Notes: generated by a model from the letters alone, not told the origin. Positions 1 to 11,354 are shown, counted from the first letter of the stretch. The stretch is 64,000 nt of DNA from Leguminivora glycinivorella (GCF_023078275.1 NC_062975.1:26415085-26479084); one strand, 5' to 3'. Program-made: numbers and translations.

Positions 1-1404
1 ACACTGTAAACATACTACACATTGTATTTTGTTACTAGAAGATTTTGTATTAGCTTTAGTTGTAAATGTTTATCAGTTTAGTTCATGGTTTCTTCATCAA
101 TTCCTGTACATGAATTTTAGGACCCAGGTCCCAGACTCATTTTTGCAATGTTGAATCTAATTAATTCCATTTCGAAATTAAAAGATTTCTAATATTATTT
201 AAACTTTTTTACCACTGCTGTTTATATTGTTTATTCTGCTGGATGATTTCACTACACTTATTTTATATGCAAAATTATTGCCATAGGTAGATATTATAAT
301 GAATTAACAAAGACTAGCTGTGATGCGTTTTGCTGGCTACCTTTTCCTGTTCCTGTTCAACATAGTTGTAACAGTTAACGCTTGTAATTCCAGCCCAACT
401 GCCCCAAGGAACCTTCTAATACACATTGTGTTGTAATTCATCCAGCACGCAAACTCAAACATCTGTTATTCCAACCACATTTATACTAGTAAAAGAGTGA
501 TCTTAGAAGACGAATAGTTGCTAAAATATCAAAGATCAAGTTATACAAGTTTAAGAAATTTTGAGAGAATTTACTGGCGAAGAAAATGTGAGCAAGTTAT
601 CGCTTAATAACTTACAGCTGTACTGTCGATACATTGGTCATAAATTACAGTAACAAACTATAAATTAGAGAATACGGGTAACACGCCAATCATTAGAATA
701 TAATATTTACAATTTGTTTAAATTATTATTTCAAATTCGGATATTATCTACACTAGAAGACTCAAAAATTTCTTTCACAGTTGCTACGATTTTGATTGAG
801 AAATTAGAATGCACTCATTTTATCAAGAATGCTGACAGATTCAGAAATCTTGGAACAATGCTGAAGATCTGCAGTTGCCATGTCATAAACCTCTACGGTC
901 TGAAAATATTAGTTACCATATAAGAAACCAATAAGGGCAATAACTATCAGTTGCTTGATCCAAAAGATTTAATACGGTATGTTCGAAACACAAATTTTGA
1001 AAATCGAACTTTATTGTTTAAACTTGAACATTGCAGAAGATTTCATTGGAGCTGGTTCCCGTTTACTGTAGGTACGTCTTGGAACCAAAACTAAGATGCA
1101 TACAGAATTACAGAATATCTGGGGTCAGCAATGCCTAAATGGCACACTTCTCCACAAGGCAAAACAATTTCGATTTTTTGCGACAAGCATTTAGTTTCAA
1201 CCTCTGCCCAACCTACTTCCAAAACAGCTTAACGGCCATTAACTCAAGTTCACTTTTAGACGTTTCATACTTGTTTTATTTAGTATTATAATTGCGTGCG
1301 CGTGAGCATCGTAACTTCGCGGATAATCGGTAAACACTGGCACGATCCAAGCCGCTCATTTTGTGAGCCCAGATTCGCTTGGGTTTCGGTGATTATCTGT
1401 CTGT
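1..1404. other. no recognisable gene
   Basis: AT-rich sequence with only short open frames (for example 714-923 and 1296-1484 on the plus strand) that resemble no family I know. No clear repeat was recognised here. Confidence 0.5.
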
Positions 1405-1462
1405 TTTACATCACGCCAGTGGCAAACAAGCCCGTGCTTGTTTGCCACTGGCGTGATGTAAA
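1405..1462. repeat. perfect 27-bp-arm palindrome, Lep1-like end
   Basis: The arms 1405-1431 and 1436-1462 are exact reverse complements separated by the 4-base loop CCGT. The arm contains GGCAAACAAGC, the same end motif seen in the Lep1-like repeats at 53559-53690 and, reversed, at 40446-40538. The palindrome may be two Lep1-like ends joined head to head; that origin is inferred. Confidence 0.75.
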
Positions 1463-1663
1463 GGCCCGTGCCTTTTGTTGGTAAAGGTAACTATAGCCTA
1501 TGAGTACTTGCAACTCCATCAGAGCCTTTAAAACTGTCCACTACCTTTTTGAAGAAACCCGTACTGATTAAAGGGTCTCTTGAGAAATCCTTTGCATTTC
1601 ACAGCCGGAGTGTCCGCAGATTCCTCAGTACGCTTTCCGCACAGTATGCGACTATGTGTCTGT

Positions 1664-1800
1664 TTACTCTATCATCATCATCATATCAGCCCTTATCGCC
1701 CACTGCTGAGCATAGGCCTCTCTTCTAGTACGCCACTTGTCCCGGTCCTGAGCTAGTCTCATCCGGTTGTGACCCGCAATTTTCCAGATGTCTTTACTCT
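1664..1800 (+). repeat. lepidopteran retroelement 3'-type fragment
   Basis: A short ATC-rich tract is followed by CCACTGCTGAGCATAGGCC and a CTTGTCCCGGTCCTGAG-like stretch. This combination is characteristic of a very common lepidopteran dispersed repeat, probably the 3' part of a non-LTR retroelement. No coding sequence is left in it. The exact family is not certain. Confidence 0.45.
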
Positions 1801-2649
1801 ATAGTAACTTACTGTAAGATCCAAGTTATAATGTCGGGATAGCGCAAGAAGTATGATGATGAAAAGACTTGTAAGAAGTAACTTTCACCCTGTAGCTGAT
1901 TTCGCGGGCATTTTTTTTTTAGTATAAATAGGTAGAGATTTGACGTCTTCTTCTGTTAATATAATTATTTAAGACTTTTATGAGCATTGAGAAGATTTGA
2001 CCTTCACTACCTCGAGTGTTTCGTGCCAAGGGCCTAAAACCTTCATCTTCGCCAGTCTCTGATGATGGATGATGAAACGTTAGATATGTTCAATTACCAG
2101 CAGGATACCAAAGGTTATTCACGCATGCGTAATAAGCGAGTTCCAGCAGTTATCCTCACGGAGAGTTATCACGCCACCCTAAACGGAGGATGTTATGATT
2201 GATAACTTTGGCAACTTATCTCGTAATTATTTCTTATTAACGCCCTTATCAAAGTTATTACAAGATTTGTACTAAAATTGGCGTGTGTAAACAAACTTGT
2301 TCTCAGTCAAGGTTTAAACATTTTGTAATAGTATTCTTGTAATAAATTGAGAGGCGTAGTAGTTTGTAATAAGAGGATGTGAATCATGGTTGCTGAAAAT
2401 GAGTCAATATTTAGTAACTGTTTTTATGCCTTTTAACCCCTGTAGTGCCCGCCCCCCTAAATTAAAAGTAAACGATTTATAGACACCGTGTGTCAATAGA
2501 ACGCTCCACGGGTTAAATAAAGTTAATTAATAAATAGTATTATTCTCTTTATTTCCTGTTCTTCTACACTATTGTAAAATAAAAGAAAATATAAAACCAC
2601 CTATAAATAGAAAACACATATCAAACATATATTTTTATTATTTATTATC
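1801..2649. other. no recognisable gene
   Basis: AT-rich sequence with no usable open frame and no repeat I recognise. Confidence 0.5.
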
Positions 2650-2728
2650 ATGGGGGATGGTGATATCGACGAGCACGGCCCGATCGTTGCGGTCAATCTA
2701 TTATCACTGGACTATGACTGGAGCGTGG
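2650..2728 (+). other. possible short coding exon (speculative)
   Basis: An ATG at 2650 opens a 26-codon stretch beginning MGDGDIDEHG and containing LLSLDYDWSV. It is much more GC-rich than the AT-rich flanks and is followed by GG|GTAATT, a plausible splice donor. There is no acceptor-like AG just upstream, so it would have to be a first coding exon. I do not recognise the protein. The call rests only on composition and the donor-like site, and it may be chance. Confidence 0.15.
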
Positions 2729-2773
2729 GTAATTTTATATTTAAAATATTATAATATTAAACGAAAGTGGTTG

Positions 2774-2817
2774 CACCCTCACACTGGTTAATCTTCCTAT
2801 TAACCAGTGTGAGGGTG
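2774..2817. repeat. perfect 19-bp-arm hairpin
   Basis: Arms 2774-2792 and 2799-2817 are exact reverse complements around a 6-base loop. The stem contains CACACTGGTTAAT. A related hairpin with CACACTGGCT lies at 12238-12280, so both are probably miniature foldback elements. Confidence 0.7.
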
Positions 2818-3116
2818 TGTGCCCACTGCCCACCGTTGGGAGGTTGGGCAACCGGCTCCATTAGCGACCTGTCGCTGGAGGTCGTCCGGTGCTGACGTCG
2901 AGCGATAGAAATGTATGGATAAGACAAAGAAAGGATAAACAAGACTTGTTCCTTTGGTCGTGATTATGTAAGATTTTTTTAATACACTTTTTATTAATAT
3001 TATGAATCGGCGAGTGACCTTAGTCCAGTACCTGATATTTATACTTTTTTTTATTTTATCTCGTGCGTCTACACATCTCGTGGCTAGGTTTAGGACGTAG
3101 GTCTGGGTATCTCATA

Positions 3117-3522
3117 CACTCTAAAAAATGAAGACCAACTAAGAGCAGATTACGATCTTATATAATTCAAATAAAGCTGATTACTAAAACAACAAGGGAA
3201 TGTATGATTGAACTAACTTAGGTGTTTTGTTATTCCTAACCATTGTACACCTTGAATCAATTATGAACTTGTTAGGCATAACTATGTAACATAGGTTGAT
3301 TCAATCCTTAGTTGAACTTACTAAGGTAATTTAGTTAACATAATTATTTTTCATGGAATTATTGAACAAGATCTTAATCGATTCGGTTACGTTGCAAAAG
3401 TAAGAGCAATCAAAATTACCTTATTCGATTTGTCTAAGATCTTATCAGGCTCGTATGGAATCAAGATGCTTGACTACGACTATCAAAATATTGATAGGAA
3501 CAACCAAATTTTTTTTAGAGTG
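3117..3522. mobile_element. TA-flanked MITE-like element, about 406 bp
   Basis: The ends read CACTCTAAAAAAT on the left and ATTTTTTTTAGAGTG on the right, an inverted repeat differing only in A-run length. Each end abuts TA, consistent with a mariner/Tc1-type TA target duplication. There is no open reading frame, so it would be non-autonomous. Only one copy is seen in this window. Confidence 0.5.
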
Positions 3523-3524
3523 TA

Positions 3525-4067
3525 CATAAAATTAATAGATCAAAAGCGGTTAGGCAATTTATTTTCGAAGATTATTAACGGTTAGAATATTTATTTTTGG
3601 GGAGTTTGAGACTAAGATGGATATAAAAACTACATAAACCTCTTACCGACTTAACAAATCTCAAATTTAAGAGGGAGACGTACACTAGAAGAAACAAGTT
3701 CATATATTTGTATAGGGGCCGAGCGTGTCAAATTTTGTACTGAAGTTGTTTCTTGCCTGTAATTTTAAATATGTCTCAGGCTCTTGATTGTTCATAATTT
3801 TTGTGTTGTTGCAATTGAATATCACGTAACGAGGCATTTTTTATGTTTTGATTGACTTCAACTTACAAAAATTGATGCCCGAAAGCTGCAAGCTGCGATT
3901 AAAGACAGACAACTCAGTGGATTTCACTGAGTTCAATTGACACGCTAAGTAGATACGTTTGCTTGATCTATGGTATATATGACATCTGTGGAGACGTAGA
4001 TGAACATGAACACAATAAATGGTTAAGAAAGGATTATAAGAATTGCTCAGAAAGGTTAGTACTTACA
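3525..4067. other. no recognisable gene
   Basis: AT-rich with no open frame of interest and no recognised repeat. Confidence 0.5.
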
Positions 4068-4140
4068 AGCCGCAACAAAAGCCTTCTTGAGCTTACCATG
4101 GGTCTCAGTGAATCCTTGTAAGACTGTAGTATAAAATTTG
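4068..4140 (+). repeat. SINE 3' fragment
   Basis: The string AAGCCTTCTTGAGCTTACC followed by CAGTGAATCCTTGTAAGA matches the 3' body of the full SINE at 53931-54207 with a few substitutions. The tRNA head is absent, so this is a truncated and diverged copy. Confidence 0.6.
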
Positions 4141-4574
4141 TTTAATATTTACATAAGACTTGTTTTAATGGAACTCAAACATCTCGTTTAATGACTCGTC
4201 CCATCCACGTCTTCTATCGCTAGATACCAGTTATCTCTATCGAAGTAAACAATCCGGCCGGTTTACGAATGGCAACATCGCTCGAGAGTAGCAAAAACGT
4301 CAGAGAGGCCACTCGTCTGACTGACGAGGCTCAATAAAGTATCTACAAAGTAGTTTCAATACGAAGTAGGTCACGCCACTAACATCTCTAACGCCTGATT
4401 TCTTTTTCTGCATTTTGCTTGGTCTAATAGTATAATTTATGTAGTTGTAGTAAATAAGCAGTAGTGTTTATATCCTCAGTGACTTTGACACTTTAAACTT
4501 ACTACAACTTTTTCGCCGAGAGATGCAAAAAAAGGGTCCTAATGCTTTAGTTACACAAAAGTGTTTAAGTCTTC

Positions 4575-4700
4575 TTCTTCCTTGCAACTATTTCAGCATT
4601 TGTCACGACTCAAACACGCCTAAGTTCCGCCTGGTAACTTATCCCAGGATTTCACGTAGACGCTATTTTTTTATTAAAGCGTAAGCCAGTTCAGTTCAAT
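4575..4700 (+). repeat. decayed copy of the TTATTGGAATTAGTCC repeat family
   Basis: The order of short motifs (GCATTTGTCACG, then a GGTAACTTATCCCAGGAT-like piece, then GTAGACGCTATTTTTTTATT) parallels the better copy at 23465-23805. It is strongly diverged, and the similarity is judged by eye only. Confidence 0.3.
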
Positions 4701-5277
4701 TTTTTCGCCTTTTATATTTTAAAAATTGCCTTAGATTCCTTATTTTACAATTTACAATCTCTACAGAGCATGACACTATTAGATGCATATAGTACATGAT
4801 AGCATGGCATTCTACTAGATGGTGCGCTCAAATTACTTCACCCATGCGATTAAAACTGCACGAGGCCAAGCGCTTGGTGAAGAACAGACGCCTACAGAGG
4901 GAGCTTAGTCTTGAACAGAATGACATGATATCACGGTCCTCAGCATTGAGAGAACGACCAAAGAAGAAAAGCATGAGTCGTATAACCCATCTGCAACTTT
5001 ATACTCTCGACTATTACGCTTACCTATCCCATTCGCGACCCTGTTTGGCCATTTAAAATCACTTCCATTCCTCACCGCTCGTAATTTGAGACCATAAAAC
5101 GTAAAGTCTAAGGTCAGCGCAAATTGAGGATCTAGAAGGAATGTGTTTTCGCTGTTAACTTGAAAGATAAGAGACTCTAATGATCCTGATGAATTTTAAT
5201 TGTCAGCTTTGATATTGAGGTGAACTAGGTAATGTTTCACTTGCTCAAGAGCGCTGGACTGAACAAAGTCCCCTAGT
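4701..5277. other. no recognisable gene
   Basis: An 86-codon open frame at 4796-5056 (plus) is rich in Arg and Lys but matches nothing I know and lacks supporting features. I do not call it a gene. Confidence 0.45.
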
Positions 5278-5408
5278 TAGCAAACTAGCTCTGGCAGGCA
5301 AGCGCGGTCGTGTGATAAACGATTTAACGTCAGGCCGTCCTTTTCGCAGCATTTGAAAGTGCGATAGGGACGAACCGATGCGGTAAATTTCGTCCAACTA
5401 GTTTGCTA
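5278..5408. mobile_element. MITE of the GTCGTGTGATAAACG family
   Basis: The ends are TAGCAAACTAG and CTAGTTTGCTA, perfect inverted repeats. The inside carries GGTCGTGTGATAAACG, CAGGCCGTCC and GTGCGATAGGGACG. The same internal motifs occur at 12438-12538 and 47854-47992, so this is a dispersed family. No coding capacity. Confidence 0.65.
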
Positions 5409-5718
5409 CGCTTACTGGTCTAAAGTTCGACGTGTGTCTTAAATTTAATTCTAGAATCGACATCCAGAAATTCCTAGAACCAGGATCCCTAAAGTCCTAT
5501 TTATAAATCATTATAATTAGGCGTTGAGTTCCTGTGAGCACCTCGCCCACTTTGTAGATTTCTGCATACATACATACCAATGAATTCTCGATATGGCGCA
5601 GGTTCGAATTAGCTAGCGTTTGGCTTGCTCGCTTACTCGTAAGTAGGTAGTTGATACTAATGTCTGTTTATCTAGAAATTGTCATATACTACGACGAACA
5701 ATAAGTAAAGCAATTTTT

Positions 5719-6135
5719 TTACTTCCCTTTTCGATTTAGATGTAGAATGTATAGTATAGGAACGCCTGACCGGAAAAAGGCGGGACGATCACTTGACTTG
5801 TCGTGTTCATTCCGCCCAATTTCCTGGAGTTGGAGCTGTAGGTATGACGGCTGCCCTCCCATACTTTTCTCCTCAAATCTTCTAGTTTTCCTGCAGAACA
5901 GAACGTCATCTTCAAGTTCGACGTCCGTGAACGTGAGTTCATCTTTTCTCAAATGTGTCAACCGAATGTATCATACCGTGGTGCCGCGTACATACATTCT
6001 GCTAGTAAGTGTAAGCTTGTTTCTTCTTTACCACAATGTGGACAGGATTCGTCACTACTAATGCCTATTATCTTCATATGTCTATTGACGAGTGTTATAC
6101 CCGTAATAATACCGGTCAATGCCGTCAGACTACTC
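5719..6135 (-). pseudogene. LINE ORF2 C-terminal relic (end of RNase H plus CCHC motif)
   Basis: Read on the minus strand, about 6133 down to 5719 encodes the tail of a non-LTR retrotransposon polyprotein. The first part reads LTALTGIITG and NRHMKIIGISSDESCPHCGK, then a Cys-His motif C-x2-C-x7-H-x4-C (CPHC, H, C), typical of the region just after RNase H in R1/LOA/I-type LINEs. An in-frame stop follows ...DTFG, with a second one two codons later, and the frame then continues as HLRKDELTFTDVELEDDV to a stop at 5719-5721. The stops and the 5' truncation, next to a SINE tail at 6142, mark it as dead. The clade assignment is from motif style and is not certain. Confidence 0.7.
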
Positions 6136-6141
6136 TAACCT

Positions 6142-6190
6142 AATAGCACTTACTAAATCTGTGTAAGAATGCCCTGTAGTATTTAATTTT
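6142..6190 (+). repeat. SINE 3' tail fragment
   Basis: AATCTGTGTAAGAATGCCCT matches the last part of the SINE at 53931-54207 (AATCTGTGTAAGAATGTCCT). It abuts the truncated end of the LINE relic on its left. Confidence 0.55.
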
Positions 6191-6235
6191 GTTTATCCAC
6201 TTCTCCATGCATTTTGTAGGCGTGTCTACATATCA

Positions 6236-6325
6236 GGTGGGAGGAAAACGAGAAAATCGCCTGATTGTAAGCAATTATATCCGCCATGGGGGTCCATAAT
6301 ACCTTCAGAGTTGTACGAGTAGGTA
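6236..6325 (-). repeat. Lep1-like repeat, diverged
   Basis: On the minus strand it carries the ordered motifs of the copy at 6500-6640 (GTATTATGGACCCCCATGG, then a TTACAATCAGGCGA-like piece, then CTCGTTTTCC). It is in opposite orientation to that neighbour. The Lep1 name is from memory of the widespread lepidopteran repeat with this core. Confidence 0.5.
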
Positions 6326-6499
6326 ATAAAACGATCCTAGGAAGTGTCTTTGGATTAAGTATATAATTGTCGTCTTTGCTGCAGTACCTAAGTATTTTTA
6401 TTTATATGGCTGCAGGCAGTCCTCAACTGTGCGTTTCTCCAGAAACTTCCTGCCCCACGCAGGTAAACTGTGGAATGAATTTCCGGACGGATACGATCT

Positions 6500-6640
6500 C
6501 AAGAAAAGAGCATACACCCATCTTAAAGGCCGGCAACGCACCTCCAAAACTTCTGGTGTTTCGGGTGTTCATGAGCGGCAGTGATTGCTTACTATCAGGC
6601 GACCTGTCTACTCATTTGGCTCCTTATCTCATAAAAAAAA
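6500..6640 (+). repeat. Lep1-like repeat
   Basis: It contains the ordered core AAAGGCCGGCAACGCACC, GTGTTCATGAGCGGCAGTG, ACTATCAGGCGACCTGTC and a TTATCTCATAAAAAAA tail. The same core is at 25226-25352. Such repeats occur throughout Lepidoptera and have been linked to Helitrons. The open frame 6367-6666 across it is fortuitous. Confidence 0.7.
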
Positions 6641-6666
6641 GTATCAACTCTCAGCTCATCTGTTGA

Positions 6667-7439
6667 CCGACTTATCCATAGATTTGTGAAAGACTATAGT
6701 ATTTTAGTAAATTTGTTACCGTGCTAAAAATGACAAGTTTATAAAATGTGTGAAACGAGTTATTGTTCAGTTATTCGTGATAACGTTTTATCACCGCGGT
6801 TGTACGTAATAACGAACTAGCCTCCAATTTATGGCCTTCTTACGAAACACGACGAGTACCGTTGGAAAGTCGCGCCTAACTCAAATTATTTCTTAGTAGC
6901 TAAATAACACAAAAAATCTAAGTAATGTCTTGTTCATTACATATTTTGAAAATGGCTACATTAAGTTAAATGTCTTATTTTTCTAAAATATAAACTCTCG
7001 ATCTCAATATTTTAATTCTGTCAATCCGATAACCAATCAATCAAAACATATGAAAAATTTCTTATGTGAAAACATATAAATAATTGCATAGTTAGACTAA
7101 TAAGAAAATAACAGTAACACAACTTCTTAATAACTAACTGGTTAGTCATAATCTTTATTAAATATTCATACTTATGTAATCCAATGCAAATATGTATGTT
7201 AAACAAACTGATTCACACATAATTACACACCAAACAATGTATAATTACATTTGAATATGCTATCGCTACGTTCGCCACGGGGACGCGGCTGGTTTTATAG
7301 ACCTATAAACTTCTCCGACCGGTATCTGGTATCTGGTACCCGTTATTTTAGATACCGAAATTGTTATCACAAACGGTCCTCTTGGAGTGAACTTGTCCAA
7401 TACATTCCGCTGTGATACTTATCTGTTTAGGTTGTGTGA
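6667..7439. other. no recognisable gene
   Basis: AT-rich. A small patch at about 7318-7352 (GGTATCTGGTATCTGGTACC) resembles the start of the tandem array at 17958, and nothing else was recognised. Confidence 0.45.
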
Positions 7440-7600
7440 AGTTATGGGATGTTTTTCTGGCCTGTTTAAAGCCCGCTCCAGACTATGCGCGCGAATCACG
7501 GCGCGACTTCGCGGCGTGAACATTCGCGGCGCGAAGTATGGCTCCAGACTTGTATCACGGCAACTTCGCTTTTCGATTCTCGCCAAGATGGCGGAGTAGC
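7440..7600. repeat. GC-rich repeat-like patch
   Basis: A strongly CpG-rich stretch with GCTCCAGACT occurring twice (about 7470 and 7541) around CGCGAATCACGGCGCGAC-type sequence. It resembles the GCTCCA/CGCGCG lepidopteran repeats such as 7745-7925. No gene is supported. Confidence 0.35.
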
Positions 7601-7744
7601 ATCAGCTGTTCGAGTTTAACTGCAAATTATCTATGACATCATACTGAATTTAGCTGTTTTTCAAATTGTTTTTATTGTTAAATCGTAAAATAAAGCCGCC
7701 AAATATAATATAAATACTGTATAATTAATATTTTCATTCCACAC

Positions 7745-7925
7745 ACGAGCTATAATACTGTGTAGTGTGGAGCCTTGCAAGTTCGCGCCCCCTTTGACGC
7801 GGGCCGAAAAACCGACAAAAAGCGTGGAACTCGGCGCGAAGCCGCAAACTTTCTGCGTATCGAATCCACACACGCGTTCGCAGCATCGCGCAGCGCTACG
7901 CGCGCGAGTGTGGAGGGCGCTTTAG
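7745..7925. repeat. GC-rich GTGTGGAG repeat
   Basis: The segment starts near GTGTAGTGTGGAGCC and ends with CGAGTGTGGAGGGCGC, with a GC-rich interior (CGCAGCATCGCGCAGCGC). It looks like a dispersed GC-rich element. The open frames 7661-7873 and 7750-8055 (minus) follow from its composition and are not genes. Confidence 0.4.
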
Positions 7926-8785
7926 GCTTGGTTCTGATGGACTGCAAATGAGAGTGGTAAAATAGTAGAATACTTTTTCGGGGATTTTTGGAAGATATCC
8001 AAAAAAAGGTGTTATATAAGAAAAGCTTACATTCAATATACCTCTGTAAGATCACGCCTGTTGTCGTATTCGACCAATAATTTTAAGATGTGTATAATTT
8101 GATACCGATCTCTCGGTGTCTAAATTGATAAGTGATAACTAAATTGGTGTCTAAATCTAAACGTTAATTTCAACACTTACGTACCTATCCGATTCATATA
8201 GTGTTTAGGACTAATATTTGACGGCACTCTTAAATAAGTTTTGTTTTGTAATATTATGGTTTGTACGTACAGGTATTGTAATTTTCTTCTCTACACATAT
8301 TGAAAAAAGAGTAACGTAAGAGGAATAAACAATAAACAAGAAATATTTATCTGAAAAGATAGGTATCAGTAATTCAGTAAAAATATAAAGGTGTCAACAT
8401 CTCAAACTTGACCTCTATCAACCATTTTATAGTGAAGCAAATAACTATAAAGGTGTCGCAACCGTGGAGATGTTCTGTTTCGCCTACGACGGCTTTTATG
8501 GCCTTTAAAATGGGTCTAGTCGAAACGGCTCTGAGCTAATGTTGTGTAAGGCTTGGTTATGGAATAACCTGACTTTTTTATTGCGATGGCTAGTTTCGGT
8601 GAGGAAAATACCACTTTACAAGCCACCTTGGCAAAAATCTTAGTAAGTTAGGTAATTTTAGGATTTCGTTTGTCCGTCTTTAGAATAAGTTTTATTATTA
8701 AGTCAAATAACGATGTACAAAAATTACAATTCCAACATTAAAATAAAAACAGTAAGTATTTAACACTATTCCCATTTGAAAATTT
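7926..8785. other. no recognisable gene
   Basis: AT-rich, without usable open frames or recognised repeats. Confidence 0.5.
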
Positions 8786-8926
8786 ATCCGCAACGCAGGC
8801 TTCGTCAGGTGGCCACAAATCCAAATCAACAACATGCTTCGTCAAACAAATCAATAATGATATCCGCAACAGGCTTCGTCATATATAAAATAATAACTTT
8901 ATGCTAAGTAAAACCTTCCCGAATCG
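8786..8926 (-). repeat. 3' end fragment of the 28.4-kb endonuclease LINE family
   Basis: On the minus strand the first bases (GTACGATTCGGGAAGG) align with the end of the coding frame at 28566 (GTACGATCCAGGGAGG). The 3' region then holds three copies of GACGAAGCCTG or GACGAAGCATG followed by TTGCGGAT-like sequence. The same motif is once in the 3' region of the 28419-29270 element. I infer a severely 5'-truncated relative that kept only the end of the frame and the 3' UTR. Confidence 0.5.
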
Positions 8927-10169
8927 TACTTATTACATATATTATTAAGTAACTTATTGTGTTTTAATGTGTAAATGTTGACATTATGTTTTATTTTATA
9001 TATTGCAATAAAGATAAATGTTTTATAGAAAAGTTAATACGAACACAATTGGCTATTGCTAGGAATCATCGTCATCCGGATATTGCTTTAGAATTCAGAA
9101 TGTTAATGAAAAACAAATAACATAATTTTGATATAAACATCACTCCAAGAAAAGAACATACTCTCATCTTAAATACCAGTAACGCACAAACGTACTATCA
9201 GCTATAAAAGTGCATGGCGAATTCACTCATAATTTCTCCATGCACTGTCTTACACTTACACTGACACCAAAGATATTCTAATAAGCGGAACCGCCTAGGA
9301 ATTTTCGAATAGATTTGGATGATGCCGAAAGAAACGATCCAAAACGGAGTAACTTGTCCCAGAAGTGAAGAAACCCGAGCTCAAAACAGGAAAAGAAGGA
9401 GAAGAGTTTTAGTTTAGGGGAATTAATTTTTCCAGTTATAAACCCCCGAAAACAAATGACATAGACTAGAAAGCCAAATGCTTAACGACTTGTGGGCCAA
9501 GATGACCGCAAAGTGGGAGCCCCACGAGTCAAACCAGGGATTTTGCAGACAACATCAGCGATGGCGTGATAATCTGGACTCATTTTTTGATTGGTTGGTC
9601 AGAAGCCCTAAAAATAAAAAGAACAAAAAGAGGCCTGGCCTTGCCAAGCAGTGAAACAAAGTAGGTTCTGAATAATAATAATAGTTGACCAGAAACCTCC
9701 AAAAAGGTGCAAGGAATTTTGCTTTATATTATTATCCATCGCCTATTTAATTCCTTCCCCAGTATCGTGACACCGTTAACGACTTGACGCCATACAGTCG
9801 TCAAGGGTTCATAAAACGAGCATCACGTCGACATAAAAAGCACCAAACCCAGTAGCGAGTCCGGCTTACCCGAGAAAAGGAGCACGACGAGGAGATTTAT
9901 TGTGTATCGATCGCGGGAGACGATCGGGGCTTAGAGGCGACGGGACGGGGACGTGACGGCGACGATTCTTAATAAGTATTCTTATGCAATAGCGACGCGC
10001 ATTTTGGATCGACAATATATCGATTATAGAACAGAATACCTACGTTTAAAAAATCATAATAAAATAGTGATTTCGTCTGGCAAATTGGCAAACCATCCTT
10101 CACCAATATTGAGACAAGGAGAAACAATATGTTTTTACCTACATATTTTCATAAACGTTTTGGTATACA
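8927..10169. other. no gene; small Lep1-like fragment inside
   Basis: At about 9150-9205 the sequence AAGAAAAGAACATACTCTC followed by CCAGTAACGCAC resembles the left part of the Lep1-like copy at 6500. The GC-richer stretch around 9895-9960 has no recognisable content. Confidence 0.4.
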
Positions 10170-10575
10170 ACAACGGTTTCTATTCTATGGAGATGGAGCC
10201 CTCTCGTTTGCCACGTAAGACTCCTGAGTGAAATAGCGCACGGGAAACGACCGGTTGGGCGACCAATGCTTCGTTTCAAGGATAGTGCGAAACGAGACAT
10301 GTTATCCTTCCGGATCGATCCCAACGCTTCGGAAAAGGAGGCTGGAGACCGCGACCACTGGAGGAAGACCCTGGGCCACGGAGTTGCTGCACATGATGAA
10401 GCATGGTTCAACCTCCTTCACACTAGACGAGAACTGAGACACCAACGCGCTGATTTCCCACCTTCGTCACCTGGCATGATATTCTCCTGCCAGTTGCGCG
10501 GCCGCGGCTGCCGCTCTCGCATCGGACTTACCGTCATTTGCGTAAGTGCCGCAATCTTAAGGACGGTGCTTAATA
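10170..10575 (+). pseudogene. LINE ORF2 C-terminal relic with zinc-finger tail
   Basis: Reading across at least two frameshifts gives the C-terminus of a non-LTR endonuclease/reverse transcriptase protein. Visible pieces are EPSRLPRK, LLSEIAHGKRPVGRPMLRFK, a KRDMLSFRIDPN linker, GDRDHWRKTL, and the tail motif GCRSRIGLT followed in another frame by RHLRKCRNLKD. The GRP-x-RFKD block and the CRSRIGL...H..C finger are typical of this class. A one-base shift lies near 10217 and another after GLT near 10535. The expected CxxC of the finger is damaged (CQLRGRGC). The open frame 10266-10589 is the central part of this relic, not a host gene. Confidence 0.7.
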
Positions 10576-11354
10576 CGTCATATAATTGATGTCAAAGGCC
10601 AATGATGATGTATATCCCCAGTAACCTGCGAAAGAAGTAGATCATAAGCATTTTATGTAGGTAGCTACCTATTATTCTTTAATATGCAGAAAATTAAACT
10701 AACTTTTACGTTATCTACCATTCTATGCGCGATACTTATACACAGTGTTTCATTCATAATTTTATTATAATAGGGTTGTCAAGGTTTATTTAATTTGTAT
10801 TCTGCATAATGTGCACAAAAAGAATTATCCCATTTATTTTCCATATAAGAAAAACTTCGAAAATTTCTTATAATTAATATTACCTATTCTATCGTTCTCG
10901 CTCTTATATGAGAGCAGGATATTCATTTATAATATATAACCCTATTATTTTGAAAATTATTTCGTTGTGAAATCGTCAAGTATAAACCGCATATCACAAA
11001 ACAATACTCTATCCCTCTCTCACACGAGCCTGCGGCACCCATCTCTGTCTTCATTCAATAATCTCAATGGTTTTGATCTTATTTCCGATTAAAGTATGAT
11101 GAATGAGAGATGTACAGTGTTCAACTGTTCACTGACGGACGTGAAATTATTCTGTTGAGCGCTAAGGAGTATCGATTGTGTTTTTAATTTGTTTTATCGG
11201 GAAGAAATATTGTTTGGTTTGCATTTGGTTTAAACGATTGATATAGGTTGTACTTAGTAAAAAATAATGGTGGATATTTTAATTAAAAGTATTAGGCCAC
11301 CTACAAGGAAAACCTACTGTACTCAATTCCTATTGAATACGGCACTTTGATAGA
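10576..11354. other. no recognisable gene
   Basis: AT-rich. Nothing recognised apart from low-complexity T and A runs. Confidence 0.5.

Noticed and set aside
5747..6061. 104-codon plus-strand frame
   Set aside because: It is antisense to the LINE C-terminal relic, whose minus-strand reading has the recognisable CPHC...H...C motif.
7750..8055. 101-codon minus-strand frame
   Set aside because: The coding-like part is a GC-rich dispersed repeat; the rest is AT-rich and featureless.
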